Shown: positions 1-8,175, counted from the stretch's first letter. The stretch: DNA of 10,318 nucleotides from CAIPVR01 sp049316905 (GCA_049316905.1 JBMOJH010000117.1:1-10318); one strand, 5' to 3'. Numbers and translations are program-made. The notes: generated from the sequence alone by a model not told the origin.

Positions 1-421
1 AGGCGACGTTCTCGTAGATCGACTTCGGGAACGGGTTCGGCTTCTGGAACACCATCCCGATGCGGCGACGTACCTCGACCGGGTTCACCCGCTCGTCGTA
101 GAGGTTCACGCCGTGGTACTCGATGTCGCCCTCCACCCGGGCGCCCTCGATGAGGTCGTTCATGCGGTTGAAGCAGCGCAGCACGGTGGTCTTGCCACAG
201 CCCGACGGACCGATGAACGCGGAGATCTCGTTGCGCCGGATCCCCATGTGGACGTCGCGGACCGCGTGGTGGTTGCCGTAGTACACGTCGAGGTTCCGCA
301 CGTCGAACACCACCGGGCGCTCCGGCGCGTCCGCATCGTCCTCGCGCCCGGAGGGTGCCAGGGAGACGGTCGCCGGGTTCGGGTCCTGCTCGGACATGTC
401 GCGCTCCGTGGTGTCGCTCAT
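1..421 (-). CDS. pstB: Phosphate ABC transporter ATP-binding protein PstB (N-terminal part)
   Basis: ATPase subunit of the high-affinity phosphate importer, working on the cytoplasmic face of PstC-PstA. The gene starts at ATG 421 and runs off the left edge with no stop, so only 140 residues are seen. Visible motifs are the A-loop region VYYGNHHAV (46-54), Walker A GPSGCGKTT (71-79) and the Q-loop stretch GMVFQKPNPFP (122-132); the PNPFP signature is typical of PstB. The signature loop, Walker B and switch histidine lie outside the window. The first 35 residues or so are a charged extension before the ABC fold begins near VFDVRNLDV, and a second in-frame ATG at codon 9 is an alternative start. 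A purine-rich GGAGGAAGGA precedes ATG 421, with AAGGA 8 nt away, favouring it. It follows pstA by 25 nt in the same operon. Identity is secure from motifs and neighbours. Confidence 0.97.
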   Translation of the reverse strand, partial: MSDTTERDMSEQDPNPATVSLAPSGREDDADAPERPVVFDVRNLDVYYGNHHAVRDVHMGIRRNEISAFIGPSGCGKTTVLRCFNRMNDLIEGARVEGDIEYHGVNLYDERVNPVEVRRRIGMVFQKPNPFPKSIYENVA

Positions 422-446
422 GGTGTGCGTCCTTCCTCCACCGCGT

Positions 447-1442
447 TCAACCGATCTGGAACCGTCGGGAGATGGCGCGGGCCACCATCGTGAGTACCAG
501 CACGATGCCCACCAGGGTCAGCGCGGCGCCCCAGGCGAGCTGGGTGGACAGGTCGCCGCCGTTCTGCTGCTGGGAGTAGATCTGGGCCGACAGCGTGGTG
601 TTCTGGCCGGTGAGGCCCAGGTTCGTGGTGGTCACGAAACCGATCACGAACACCACCGGGGCGGTCTCTCCCGCGGCGCGGGCCACCGCGAGCAGGGAAC
701 CCGAGGTGATGCCGGCCAGCGCTGCGGGCAGCACGACCTTCACCGTGGTCTTCCACGTCCGGGTGCCCAACGCCGCGGACGCTTCGCGGAGGTTGTCCGG
801 CACGAGCTTGAGCATCTCCTCGGTGGAGCGCACCACGATCGGCAGCATCAGGCAGGCCAGGGCCAGCGACGCGGCGAGCGCGGACTTGCCGTCGACCCCG
901 CGGGGCAGCACCCACACCGTGTAGATGAACACGCCCATGACCACCGACGGCACGCCGGTCATCACGTCGGTCATGAACCTGATCAGCCGCGCCAGGCGGC
1001 CCTTCTTGCCGTACTCGTGCAGGTACACGGCGCCCAGGATCCCCAACGGGATCGCCAGGACCGAGGCGCCGAACACCGTGAGGATCGTCCCGACGATGGC
1101 CGGCGCCATCCCCAGCTCCACCGACGACGACGACGAGCTGTCGCCCGAGGTGTCGCCGAAGCCCAGGTCCTTGAGTGCCTGGTTGTCGGCGAGGTCCGCC
1201 CGGCCGGTCTCCGGGATGGGCGAGGTCCACCAGGAGCCGCTCGTGACGGCGCCGATCCCCTGACTGAACACCTGGGCGCCCATGATCACGAGCGGCACCG
1301 CGGCGAACAGGAAGGCCAGGACCATCAGCACGGAGGCGGCCAGGTTCCGGACGCGTCGGCCGGTGCCGAGCGTGCCCCCGGTGAGGGCGGCCGCCACCTC
1401 GGAGGACCGGGAGACCGGCCCGGGTTCGACCTCGGTGGTCAT
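447..1442 (-). CDS. pstA: Phosphate ABC transporter permease PstA
   Basis: Membrane subunit pairing with PstC to form the phosphate channel; 331 residues. Hydrophobic segments are visible near residues 34-58, 113-140, 160-180, 186-205, 250-270 and 303-322, as expected for a six-helix ABC permease. The cytoplasmic coupling loop is clear at about 217-249, with the EAA-type sequence REASAALGTRTWKT followed by VLPAALAGI, where PstB docks. PstA hallmarks such as TGVPSVVMG (162-170) and ARAAGETAP (254-262) are present. The ATG overlaps the pstC stop as ATGA, so translation is probably coupled, and AAGGGA lies 5 nt upstream. The loop between the first two helices (about 70-110) is long and holds a serine run encoded by tandem TCG codons. 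It is the third gene of pstSCAB. Confidence 0.97.
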   Translation of the reverse strand: MTTEVEPGPVSRSSEVAAALTGGTLGTGRRVRNLAASVLMVLAFLFAAVPLVIMGAQVFSQGIGAVTSGSWWTSPIPETGRADLADNQALKDLGFGDTSGDSSSSSSVELGMAPAIVGTILTVFGASVLAIPLGILGAVYLHEYGKKGRLARLIRFMTDVMTGVPSVVMGVFIYTVWVLPRGVDGKSALAASLALACLMLPIVVRSTEEMLKLVPDNLREASAALGTRTWKTTVKVVLPAALAGITSGSLLAVARAAGETAPVVFVIGFVTTTNLGLTGQNTTLSAQIYSQQQNGGDLSTQLAWGAALTLVGIVLVLTMVARAISRRFQIG

Positions 1443-2416
1443 GCGGTTCCCTTCACCCGGCGGTCCACGACGACCACGGCCCGGCGGGCGGCCATGTTCA
1501 CGAGGATCGTCAACACGAAGAGGATGACGCCGAGGCCGATCAGGGCCGAGCGGAGCAGCGCCCCGGCCTCCGACAGCTGGCGGAAGATCTGTGCCGGCAT
1601 GGTCTCGCCCACGCCGAACAGGTTGAGGGTGATCTCGGGGCGGGCGCCGATGATGAGGGCGACCGCCACGGTCTCGCCCATCGCCCGGCCCAGCCCCAGC
1701 ATCACGGCGCCGGTCACACCGCCCATGGAGTGCGGGAACACCACGCCCCGCACCATCTCCCAGCGGGTGGCGCCCAGCGCCAGGGCTCCGGACTTGTCGT
1801 TCACCGGCACGGTGGTGAAGACCTCACGGGTGACCGAGGTGATGATCGGGGTGATCATCAGGGCGAGGATCAGCCCGGCGCTCATGAACGACGACCCGGT
1901 GCTGGGCCCGAACAGGGTGCTGAGCACGGGGATCCCCGACACGGCGTCCGCGATCGAGTTGAAGACCGTCTGGAAGCCGGGCAGCAGGTTGTAGAAGGCC
2001 CAGAGGCCGAACACGACCGACGGCACCGCCGCGAGGATGTCGACCACCGTGACCACTGGCCGGCGGAGCCGTCGAGGAGCGAGCTCGGTGACGAAGAGCG
2101 CGATGCCGATGCTCATCGGCACGGCGAAGAGGAGGGCGATGAGCGACACCAGCACGGTGCCCCACACGAGCGGCAGGATGCCGTACTTGCCCTGCGACGG
2201 CACCCACTCGGTGCCGAAGAAGTAGCTGGCGCCCAGCTCACTGAACGCCGGCCAGGCCCGCACGGTCATCGTGACCGCGATGAGCAGCAGGATCACCAGG
2301 ACCATCGTCCCGGCGATCAGGGTGAGGGTCCTGAAGGCGCGATCCGGACCCGCGCCGGCCCCGTCCTCGAGCAGGGAAGCGGCGGGCGATCCGTCGGCGG
2401 GAGCGGTGACGGCCAT
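1439..2416 (-). CDS. pstC: Phosphate ABC transporter permease PstC
   Basis: Membrane permease partner of PstA; 325 residues from ATG 2416. Hydrophobic segments appear near 31-51, 83-110, 122-142, 178-194, 232-257 and 290-310. The PstC-type segment DILAAVPSVVFGLWAFY (126-142) and the coupling loop GALALGATRWEMVRGVVFP (210-228) are present; the usual EAA start of that loop reads SGA here. The reading frame is open upstream to a GTG at 2500, but that codon lies inside the perfect hairpin after pstS and would add 28 Arg/Pro-rich residues unlike a permease, so ATG 2416 is preferred. Its Shine-Dalgarno is poor (AGGAA about 15 nt upstream). The 3' end overlaps pstA by 4 nt. The 90-nt gap to pstS holds the hairpin listed separately, which may set PstC output below PstS. 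Confidence 0.96.
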   Translation of the reverse strand: MAVTAPADGSPAASLLEDGAGAGPDRAFRTLTLIAGTMVLVILLLIAVTMTVRAWPAFSELGASYFFGTEWVPSQGKYGILPLVWGTVLVSLIALLFAVPMSIGIALFVTELAPRRLRRPVVTVVDILAAVPSVVFGLWAFYNLLPGFQTVFNSIADAVSGIPVLSTLFGPSTGSSFMSAGLILALMITPIITSVTREVFTTVPVNDKSGALALGATRWEMVRGVVFPHSMGGVTGAVMLGLGRAMGETVAVALIIGARPEITLNLFGVGETMPAQIFRQLSEAGALLRSALIGLGVILFVLTILVNMAARRAVVVVDRRVKGTA

Positions 2417-2470
2417 GGTCGGGGGGTTCGATTCCTGGGGGTCGGTCCGGATGGGTCGACGGCGGGATGG

Positions 2471-2502
2471 CTGTGGGGGCCGGCCGGAGCCGGCCCCCAC
2501 AG
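2471..2502 (-). terminator. Perfect 14-bp hairpin between pstS and pstC
   Basis: The arms CTGTGGGGGCCGGC and GCCGGCCCCCACAG (2471-2484 and 2489-2502) are perfect complements around a 4-nt loop, beginning 4 nt after the pstS stop. No T-tract follows on the minus strand (next bases CCATCCCGCC), so a classical intrinsic terminator is unlikely. I infer partial termination or protection of the pstS mRNA 3' end, which would make binding protein in excess of permease, as is common for ABC importers. Confidence 0.75.
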
Positions 2503-2506
2503 TCGA

Positions 2507-3616
2507 TCAGCCCGCGGTGATCTTGTCGACCTGCGCGAGGGCCTGGGTCTGCAGCGACTCGGGGATCGCCACGTAGCCCAGCTTCTGGGCCTGCTCCTGG
2601 CCGGTCGTGAGCACGTAGCGCAGGTAGGTCTGCAGGGTGCTGACGAGCGCCGCGTCGGTGTACTTGGTGTACGTGAGCAGCCAGGTCGGGGCCGTGATCG
2701 GGTAGGCGCCCTTGCCCTTGCTGTTCAGAGGGTTGTACGTGAGGTTGTCGGCCACCTCGGCGCTCTCGAGCGCCGCCGTCACGCCGGCGGCGGTCGGCTT
2801 CACGAACTCGCCGGTCTGGTCCTTGATGGCGGCCACGCTGAGGCCGGCCTTCTGGGAGTCCGCCAGGTCCACGTAGCCGACCGCACCGTTGGTCTGCTTG
2901 ATCAGCTGGGCCACGCCGGAGTTCTTCTCCGCGCCCTGGGTACCCGCCGGCCAGGCGACGGTGTCACCGGAGCCGAGCTTCCAGGTGTTCGGGGCAGCCG
3001 CCACGAGGTACTTCGTGAAGTTGTTCGTGGTGCCCGAGCCGTCGGAGCGGTGCACGACCACGATCGGGGTGGAGGGCAGCGTGGCGTCGGGATTGTCGGC
3101 CGCGATCTTCGGGTCGTTCCAGACCTTGATGTCGGTCGACATGATCCCGGCGAGGGTGTCGGGGCTGAGCTGCAGCTCGGTGAGCCCGCTGACGTTGTAG
3201 CTCACCGTGATCGGGGCGGCGACGGTCGGGAAGAACAGGATCTCGCCGCCCTTGAAGGTCTCCTCCGGCTTGGGGAGCGAGTCGGAGCCGGCGAACTGGA
3301 GCGTCTGGTCAGCGAGCTGCTTGCGACCGTCGGAGGAGCCGCTCTTCGCGTAGGTGACGAGCTCCTTGCCCGCCACACCGTTGAAGTCGGTGTTGACGGC
3401 CTGGTAGAAGGCGTCGGGGAAGCTCGCCCCGCCACCGGCGGCCTTGGCGGTCAGGGCCTGGATCTGGGCGTCCGTCGGCGCGTCCGCGGCCTTGGCGGTC
3501 GCGGTGGTGGTCGACTCCTTGCTGGTGTCGTCCTTGCTGTCACCGCAGGCTGCGGCGAAAAGTGCGAGAGCGGCGACCGTTGCGATGAGCACGGTGGTGG
3601 GGCGCAGGCGCTTCAT
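2507..3616 (-). CDS. pstS: Phosphate-binding lipoprotein PstS
   Basis: Extracytoplasmic phosphate receptor that hands phosphate to PstCA; 369 residues from ATG 3616. The start is fixed by a strong AGGAGG 6 nt upstream and by the signal peptide that follows: KRLR, a hydrophobic stretch (8-23), then FAAAC with the lipidated cysteine at 24. A Ser/Thr/Ala-rich linker (25-50) precedes the binding fold. Phosphate-binding signatures are GGGASFPDAFY (61-71), SGSSDG (92-97), FAGSD (108-112) and the diagnostic RSDGSGTT (190-197); GAVGYVD (244-250) is also typical. Length fits the family. It is the first gene of pstSCAB and has a PHO-box-like array upstream and a stable hairpin just after its stop. The frame stays open upstream to a GTG at 3673, which would bury the signal peptide and is rejected. 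Confidence 0.97.
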   Translation of the reverse strand: MKRLRPTTVLIATVAALALFAAACGDSKDDTSKESTTTATAKAADAPTDAQIQALTAKAAGGGASFPDAFYQAVNTDFNGVAGKELVTYAKSGSSDGRKQLADQTLQFAGSDSLPKPEETFKGGEILFFPTVAAPITVSYNVSGLTELQLSPDTLAGIMSTDIKVWNDPKIAADNPDATLPSTPIVVVHRSDGSGTTNNFTKYLVAAAPNTWKLGSGDTVAWPAGTQGAEKNSGVAQLIKQTNGAVGYVDLADSQKAGLSVAAIKDQTGEFVKPTAAGVTAALESAEVADNLTYNPLNSKGKGAYPITAPTWLLTYTKYTDAALVSTLQTYLRYVLTTGQEQAQKLGYVAIPESLQTQALAQVDKITAG

Positions 3617-3622
3617 GCAGGT

Positions 3623-3635
3623 CCTCCTCAGGAGG
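3623..3635 (-). promoter_or_regulatory. pstS ribosome binding site inside a small dyad
   Basis: On the minus strand the leader reads CCTCCTGAGGAGG, then 6 nt, then the pstS ATG. AGGAGG is a near-perfect Shine-Dalgarno and decides the start codon. CCTCC directly upstream can pair with GGAGG around a 3-nt TGA loop, so the site could hide itself. Whether so short a hairpin matters in the cell is inference. Confidence 0.7.
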
Positions 3636-3671
3636 TGTTCGAGGGCAGCCCGGGGCGGCTGTTCACCGCGC

Positions 3672-3737
3672 AACCTACGGAGCGACGGTGGACACTCGGC
3701 GACCCATTGGTGAACGGAAGATGAATGACCCCCGAAC
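3672..3737 (-). promoter_or_regulatory. Candidate PHO-box array and pstS promoter
   Basis: Reading the minus strand from 3737, five 11-nt units follow one another with no gap, starting GTTCGGG, ATTCATC, GTTCACC, GGTCGCC and GTCCACC (first bases at 3737, 3726, 3715, 3704, 3693). Response regulators of the PhoP/PhoB type bind direct repeats at 11-nt pitch, with a GTTCACC-like unit in Streptomyces. TAGGTT at 3677-3672 fits a -10 TAnnnT, which puts the last units where a -35 would be, as in PhoB-activated promoters. Transcription would then start near 3665, about 50 nt before pstS. Periodicity and sequence are seen; binding is inferred. Confidence 0.65.
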
Positions 3738-3743
3738 CTTCAG

Positions 3744-3767
3744 GGCGGCCGGCCGAAGGGCCCCGCC
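3744..3767 (-). terminator. Hairpin after the Nudix gene
   Basis: Two bases after the Nudix stop the minus strand can fold as GGCGG-GGCC, loop CTTC, GGCC-GG-CCGCC: nine base pairs with a 2-nt bulge. No T-run follows. It could partly insulate the ppk-Nudix transcript from pstS, consistent with pstS having its own promoter just downstream. It is a weak terminator candidate. Confidence 0.4.
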
Positions 3768-3769
3768 GT

Positions 3770-4198
3770 TCAGGGCCGGATGAGGTCGCCGGAGGTGAGC
3801 AGCAGGTGAACGAGCCGACGGTCGTCCGGATGGGTCAGGACCCCGGCGAGCTCGTCGGCCGGGACCCACCGGAGGGCGTCGACCTCCTTGTCGGCATGGA
3901 ATCCCGTGTCCTCCCGGACGGTCATCGCCCACCACCGGACCCGTTTGTCCTCACCCGCGGGCGTGACGTACCGCGTGTCGGCGAGCCGCGTGCCGAGACA
4001 GCACCGCAGCCCGGTCTCCTCCTCCACCTCGCGGAGCGCGGCCGTGCGGTGGCGTTCACCCGGCTCGAGCTTGCCCTTGGGGAAGCTCCAGTCGTCCCGT
4101 GGCGCGGGGCGGTGCACCAGCACCACCTCCACCCGGTCACGGTGGAGTCGCCACACCAGGCCGCCGGCCGCCCGCACGACGGGCGCCGGTCGGGTCAT
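3770..4198 (-). CDS. Nudix hydrolase, MutT1-like, single domain
   Basis: Small hydrolase of nucleoside diphosphate-linked substrates; 142 residues. The complete Nudix box spans residues 42-64, fitting G-x5-E-x7-REUxEExGU: G42, E48, R56-E57, E60-E61 and G63, with the metal-binding glutamates intact. The N-terminal VRAAGGLVWR, LVHRPAPRDDWSFPKGKLEPGE and later RVRWWAM resemble mycobacterial MutT1, which acts on 8-oxo-dGTP and diadenosine polyphosphates and lies next to ppk in Mycobacterium tuberculosis. MutT1 there has a second histidine-phosphatase domain of similar size; here the protein stops after the Nudix domain, at a normal stop. The ATG overlaps the ppk stop as ATGA, with no Shine-Dalgarno of its own, so it is probably translated by coupling to ppk. 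The family is certain. The substrate is not: 8-oxo-dGTP, Ap4A or another nucleotide are all possible. Confidence 0.95.
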   Translation of the reverse strand: MTRPAPVVRAAGGLVWRLHRDRVEVVLVHRPAPRDDWSFPKGKLEPGERHRTAALREVEEETGLRCCLGTRLADTRYVTPAGEDKRVRWWAMTVREDTGFHADKEVDALRWVPADELAGVLTHPDDRRLVHLLLTSGDLIRP

Positions 4199-6273
4199 CG
4201 GTAGCCGACCGCGGCGCGCTTGCGGGCCTGCTCCTGGAGCGCGACGTGCGCCTCGACGGTCAGGTTCCGCTCGACCCGCGACCACCGGTCGTCGACCTGC
4301 TCCCAGGCCAGCGTGTCGTCGTCGGCCTCGATCTGCAGCAGCTCGTCGACGCGGTCCTGCAGCTCGGGCTCGAGGATCGGCGTGACCGCCTCGACCCGCC
4401 GGTCGAGGTTGCGGGGCATGAGGTCGGCCGAGCCGATCAGGTGGACCGCCCCGCCGGGCCCACGGCCGTTGGCGAACCGGTAGATGCGTGAGTGCTCCAG
4501 ATACCGGCCCACAAGGCTCCGCACGGTGATGTTCTCCGACAGCCCGGGCACCCCGGGGCGGAGGCAGCAGATCCCCCGGATGATCAGCTCGACCCGCACA
4601 CCGTCGGAGGAGGCCGCGTACAGCTCGTCGATCATGTCCGGGTCCACGAGCGAGTTCATCTTCATCACGATGTGGCCGCTCCCGGGGGCGGCCCGGCGCT
4701 CGTTGCGGATCAGCTCGACCAGGCCTGGCCGCAGCGAGTGGGGGGCCACCAGGAGCCGCCGGTACTCGACGTTGCGGGCGTAGCCGGTGAGGTAGTTGAA
4801 CAGCTGCGTGAGATCGGCCCCGAGTTCCGGGTCGCACGTGAGGAGCCCGAGGTCCTCGTAGAGCCGGCTGGTGGTCGGGTTGTAGTTGCCGGTGCCGATG
4901 TGGGCGTAGCGGGTCACGCCGTCGCCCTCCTCCCGCACCACGAGGCAGGTCTTGGTGTGGGTCTTCAACCCCACGAGGCCGTACACGACGTGCACGCCCG
5001 CCTGCTCCAGCCGCCGGGCCCACTCGATGTTGCGCTCCTCGTCGAAGCGGGCCTTGAGCTCGACGAGGGCCACCACCTGCTTGCCCTGCTCCGCCGCCCG
5101 GATCAGCGCCGCCACGATCGGGCTGTCACCGGAGGTGCGGTACAGCGTGAGCTTGATGGTGAGCACGCCCGGGTCGTTGGCGGCCTGGCGGATGAACTCC
5201 TCGACGGAGGTGGAGAAGCTGTCGTACGGGTGGTGCACCAGCAGGTCGCCCTGACGGATCGCCGAGAAGACATCGAGCAGCTCCTCGTCCTCGTCCGGCG
5301 AGAGGCGGCGCTGGGTGATCCCCTTGAAGTCGGGGTACTTCAGCTCGCCCCGGTCCACCGCGTAGACCGCCCAGAGCCCGCCGAGGTCGACCGGTGCGGC
5401 GTGCGCGATCACGTCGTCCTCGGTCAGCTCGAGCTCCTCGCGGATCAGTTCGAGGGCCTCCGCGGAGATGTCGTCCTCCACCTCGAGGCGGACCGCCTTG
5501 CCGAACCGGCGACGACGGAGCTCCACCTCGATGGCCGCGAGGAGGTCGTCCGCCTCCTCCTCCTCCACGGTCAGATCGGCGTTGCGGGTCACGCGGAACG
5601 CCACGTGGTCGACCACCTCCATCCCCGGGAAGAGGTCGTCGAGGTGGGCCGCGATCACCTGCTCGAGCGGCACGAACCGCTCGCCGTCGGGCATGACCAC
5701 GAACCGGGGCAGCAACGGCGGCACCTTCACCCGGGCGAAGCGGCGCTCGTCGGTGGACGGGTCGCGGACGATCACGCCCAGGTTCAGCGAGAGGCTCGAG
5801 ATGTACGGGAAGGGGTGACCCGGGTCCACGGCGAGCGGGGTGAGCACCGGGAAGATCCGTCGGTGGAACTCCTCGGCCAGCCAGTCGCGGTCGTCGTCGT
5901 CGAGCTGGGCCCAGGTGGAGAACACGATCCCCTCGGCGGCCAACTGCGGGCACAGCAGGTCGAGGAAGACGTCGTCGGCCCGGGCGGCCAGCTCCCGCAC
6001 CCGGGCCCGGACCACTGCGAGCTGCTCGGCCGCGGTGCGCCCGTCGGGACTGCGCCCCTTCACGCCGGCGGCCAACTGGTCCTTGAGCCCGGCCACGCGG
6101 ACCTGGAAGAACTCGTCGAGGTTCTGGCTGAAGATCGCGAGGAACTTGACCCGCTCGAGCAGCGGCGTCAGGGGGTCCTCGGCCAGCGCCAGCACCCGGG
6201 CGTCGAAATCCAGCCACGAGAGTTCGCGGTTGAGGTACGGCGACCCGACCAGGTCGGGCTGGGCGGCGGACAT
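4195..6273 (-). CDS. ppk: Polyphosphate kinase 1
   Basis: Reversibly transfers the terminal phosphate of ATP to growing polyphosphate chains; 692 residues, the usual family length. Domains in order are the N domain from YLNRELSWLDFDARVL (13-28), the head domain (about 120-320), and the two phospholipase-D-like C domains (about 330-510 and 515-690). The active-site histidine that becomes phosphorylated is H439 in GLKTHTK. Also conserved are RYAHIGTGNYNPTTSRLYED (455-474), the RGICCLRPGVPGLSENI region (566-582) and the second histidine, H594, in LEHSRIYRF. All key residues are present, so it should be active. It begins at ATG 6273, 48 nt after the small upstream gene, and overlaps the Nudix gene by 4 nt. 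Placement upstream of pstSCAB joins phosphate storage to uptake. TAGCCT 7 nt before the ATG may be a leaderless promoter. Confidence 0.98.
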   Translation of the reverse strand: MSAAQPDLVGSPYLNRELSWLDFDARVLALAEDPLTPLLERVKFLAIFSQNLDEFFQVRVAGLKDQLAAGVKGRSPDGRTAAEQLAVVRARVRELAARADDVFLDLLCPQLAAEGIVFSTWAQLDDDDRDWLAEEFHRRIFPVLTPLAVDPGHPFPYISSLSLNLGVIVRDPSTDERRFARVKVPPLLPRFVVMPDGERFVPLEQVIAAHLDDLFPGMEVVDHVAFRVTRNADLTVEEEEADDLLAAIEVELRRRRFGKAVRLEVEDDISAEALELIREELELTEDDVIAHAAPVDLGGLWAVYAVDRGELKYPDFKGITQRRLSPDEDEELLDVFSAIRQGDLLVHHPYDSFSTSVEEFIRQAANDPGVLTIKLTLYRTSGDSPIVAALIRAAEQGKQVVALVELKARFDEERNIEWARRLEQAGVHVVYGLVGLKTHTKTCLVVREEGDGVTRYAHIGTGNYNPTTSRLYEDLGLLTCDPELGADLTQLFNYLTGYARNVEYRRLLVAPHSLRPGLVELIRNERRAAPGSGHIVMKMNSLVDPDMIDELYAASSDGVRVELIIRGICCLRPGVPGLSENITVRSLVGRYLEHSRIYRFANGRGPGGAVHLIGSADLMPRNLDRRVEAVTPILEPELQDRVDELLQIEADDDTLAWEQVDDRWSRVERNLTVEAHVALQEQARKRAAVGYR

Positions 6274-6280
6274 GGCCCTC

Positions 6281-6286
6281 AGGCTA
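6281..6286 (-). promoter_or_regulatory. Possible -10 element of a leaderless ppk promoter
   Basis: The minus strand reads TAGCCT, 7 nt, then the ppk ATG. This fits TAnnnT at the distance expected when transcription starts on the A of ATG. GAGGG lies too close to the ATG (2 nt) to be a good Shine-Dalgarno. No -35 TTGACA-like hexamer is visible, so this is a weak prediction. Confidence 0.3.
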
Positions 6287-6321
6287 CCGGTGGGCGCCGG
6301 CGGCGGGGGGCCCGGCGAAGC

Positions 6322-6606
6322 TCAGCGGTTCGCGTACTCGTCGTCGCCGAGGTCCCAGTCCAGGAGGATGAGCTCACGTTCGGCGTCGCGGTTGACCCGC
6401 TCACGGTTGCGCTTGAACTGCGGATCGTGCGGCGGCAGCAGCATGAGCCGGGCGTTCACGCGGGTGCGGAACTCGTCCACGATCTGCTGGTCGCCGAAGT
6501 CCTGGCGGATCTCCCAGTGGGGCGCCACGGGCCCCAGGTACACGATCGTGGCGTGCGCCCGCGGGGGCTCAGCCGGTGCATCGGGGTCGAGGACGTCGTC
6601 GGACAT
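6322..6606 (-). CDS. Small conserved-type protein of unknown function
   Basis: I do not recognise this 94-residue protein. It has no signal peptide and no membrane segment and should be cytoplasmic. After an acidic, Pro/Ala-rich start (MSDDVLDPDAPAEPP) come a strand-like HATIVYLGPVAPHW (20-33), a segment EIRQDFGDQQIVDEFRTRV that looks helical, a second strand NARLMLLPPHDPQF (53-66), a strongly charged stretch with NRERVNRDAERE, and an acidic tail LDWDLGDDEYANR. Codon use matches its neighbours, with G/C in most third positions, so it is a real gene. ATG 6606 is chosen over an in-frame GTG at 6612 because TAACCT lies 6 nt before the ATG, as in leaderless genes. It sits between htrA and ppk on the same strand, 48 nt from ppk, so a role connected to either is possible but not shown. 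Confidence 0.8.
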   Translation of the reverse strand: MSDDVLDPDAPAEPPRAHATIVYLGPVAPHWEIRQDFGDQQIVDEFRTRVNARLMLLPPHDPQFKRNRERVNRDAERELILLDWDLGDDEYANR

Positions 6607-6612
6607 GGCCAC

Positions 6613-6618
6613 AGGTTA
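6613..6618 (-). promoter_or_regulatory. Possible leaderless promoter of the 94-residue gene
   Basis: The minus strand reads TAACCT, then GTGGCC, then ATG at 6606. TAACCT fits the TAnnnT -10 rule and the 6-nt gap fits a transcript starting at the ATG. No Shine-Dalgarno sequence and no clear -35 are visible. It could drive the small gene, ppk and the Nudix gene together. Confidence 0.35.
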
Positions 6619-6619
6619 G

Positions 6620-6634
6620 CCCCGCTCCGCGGGG
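6620..6634 (-). terminator. Hairpin between htrA and the 94-residue gene
   Basis: CCCCGC, loop GGA, GCGGGG on the minus strand, 13 nt after the htrA stop. A second pair, GGCCAC and GTGGCC (6639-6634 and 6612-6607), flanks it and ends at the next ATG. No T-tract follows; it may be a partial terminator or an mRNA 3' end signal for htrA. Confidence 0.35.
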
Positions 6635-6647
6635 TGGCCCTCCGGGG

Positions 6648-8120
<1,473 letters not shown>

Positions 8121-8126
8121 GGTCCG

Positions 8127-8132
8127 AGTATG
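8127..8132 (-). promoter_or_regulatory. Possible leaderless promoter of htrA
   Basis: CATACT on the minus strand lies 6 nt before the htrA ATG and matches TATAAT at four of six positions. There is no Shine-Dalgarno between it and the ATG, which favours leaderless start. No good -35 is seen. Confidence 0.35.
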
Positions 8133-8175
8133 CGCCGTGGGCGGGCCGCTCCCGGCGCGAGCGGCCCCACCCTCG

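Noticed and set aside
2417..2500. Upstream GTG start for pstC
   Set aside because: The codon lies in the arm of the perfect hairpin and the added residues are Arg/Pro-rich, unlike a permease N-terminus.
3617..3673. Upstream GTG start for pstS
   Set aside because: It would place 19 residues before the signal peptide and ignores the strong AGGAGG next to ATG 3616.
81..4060. Single GTTCACC matches inside pst and Nudix coding sequence as extra PHO boxes
   Set aside because: They are isolated, without 11-bp repetition, and the heptamer arises often from Val/His/Thr/Glu codons in GC-rich genes.
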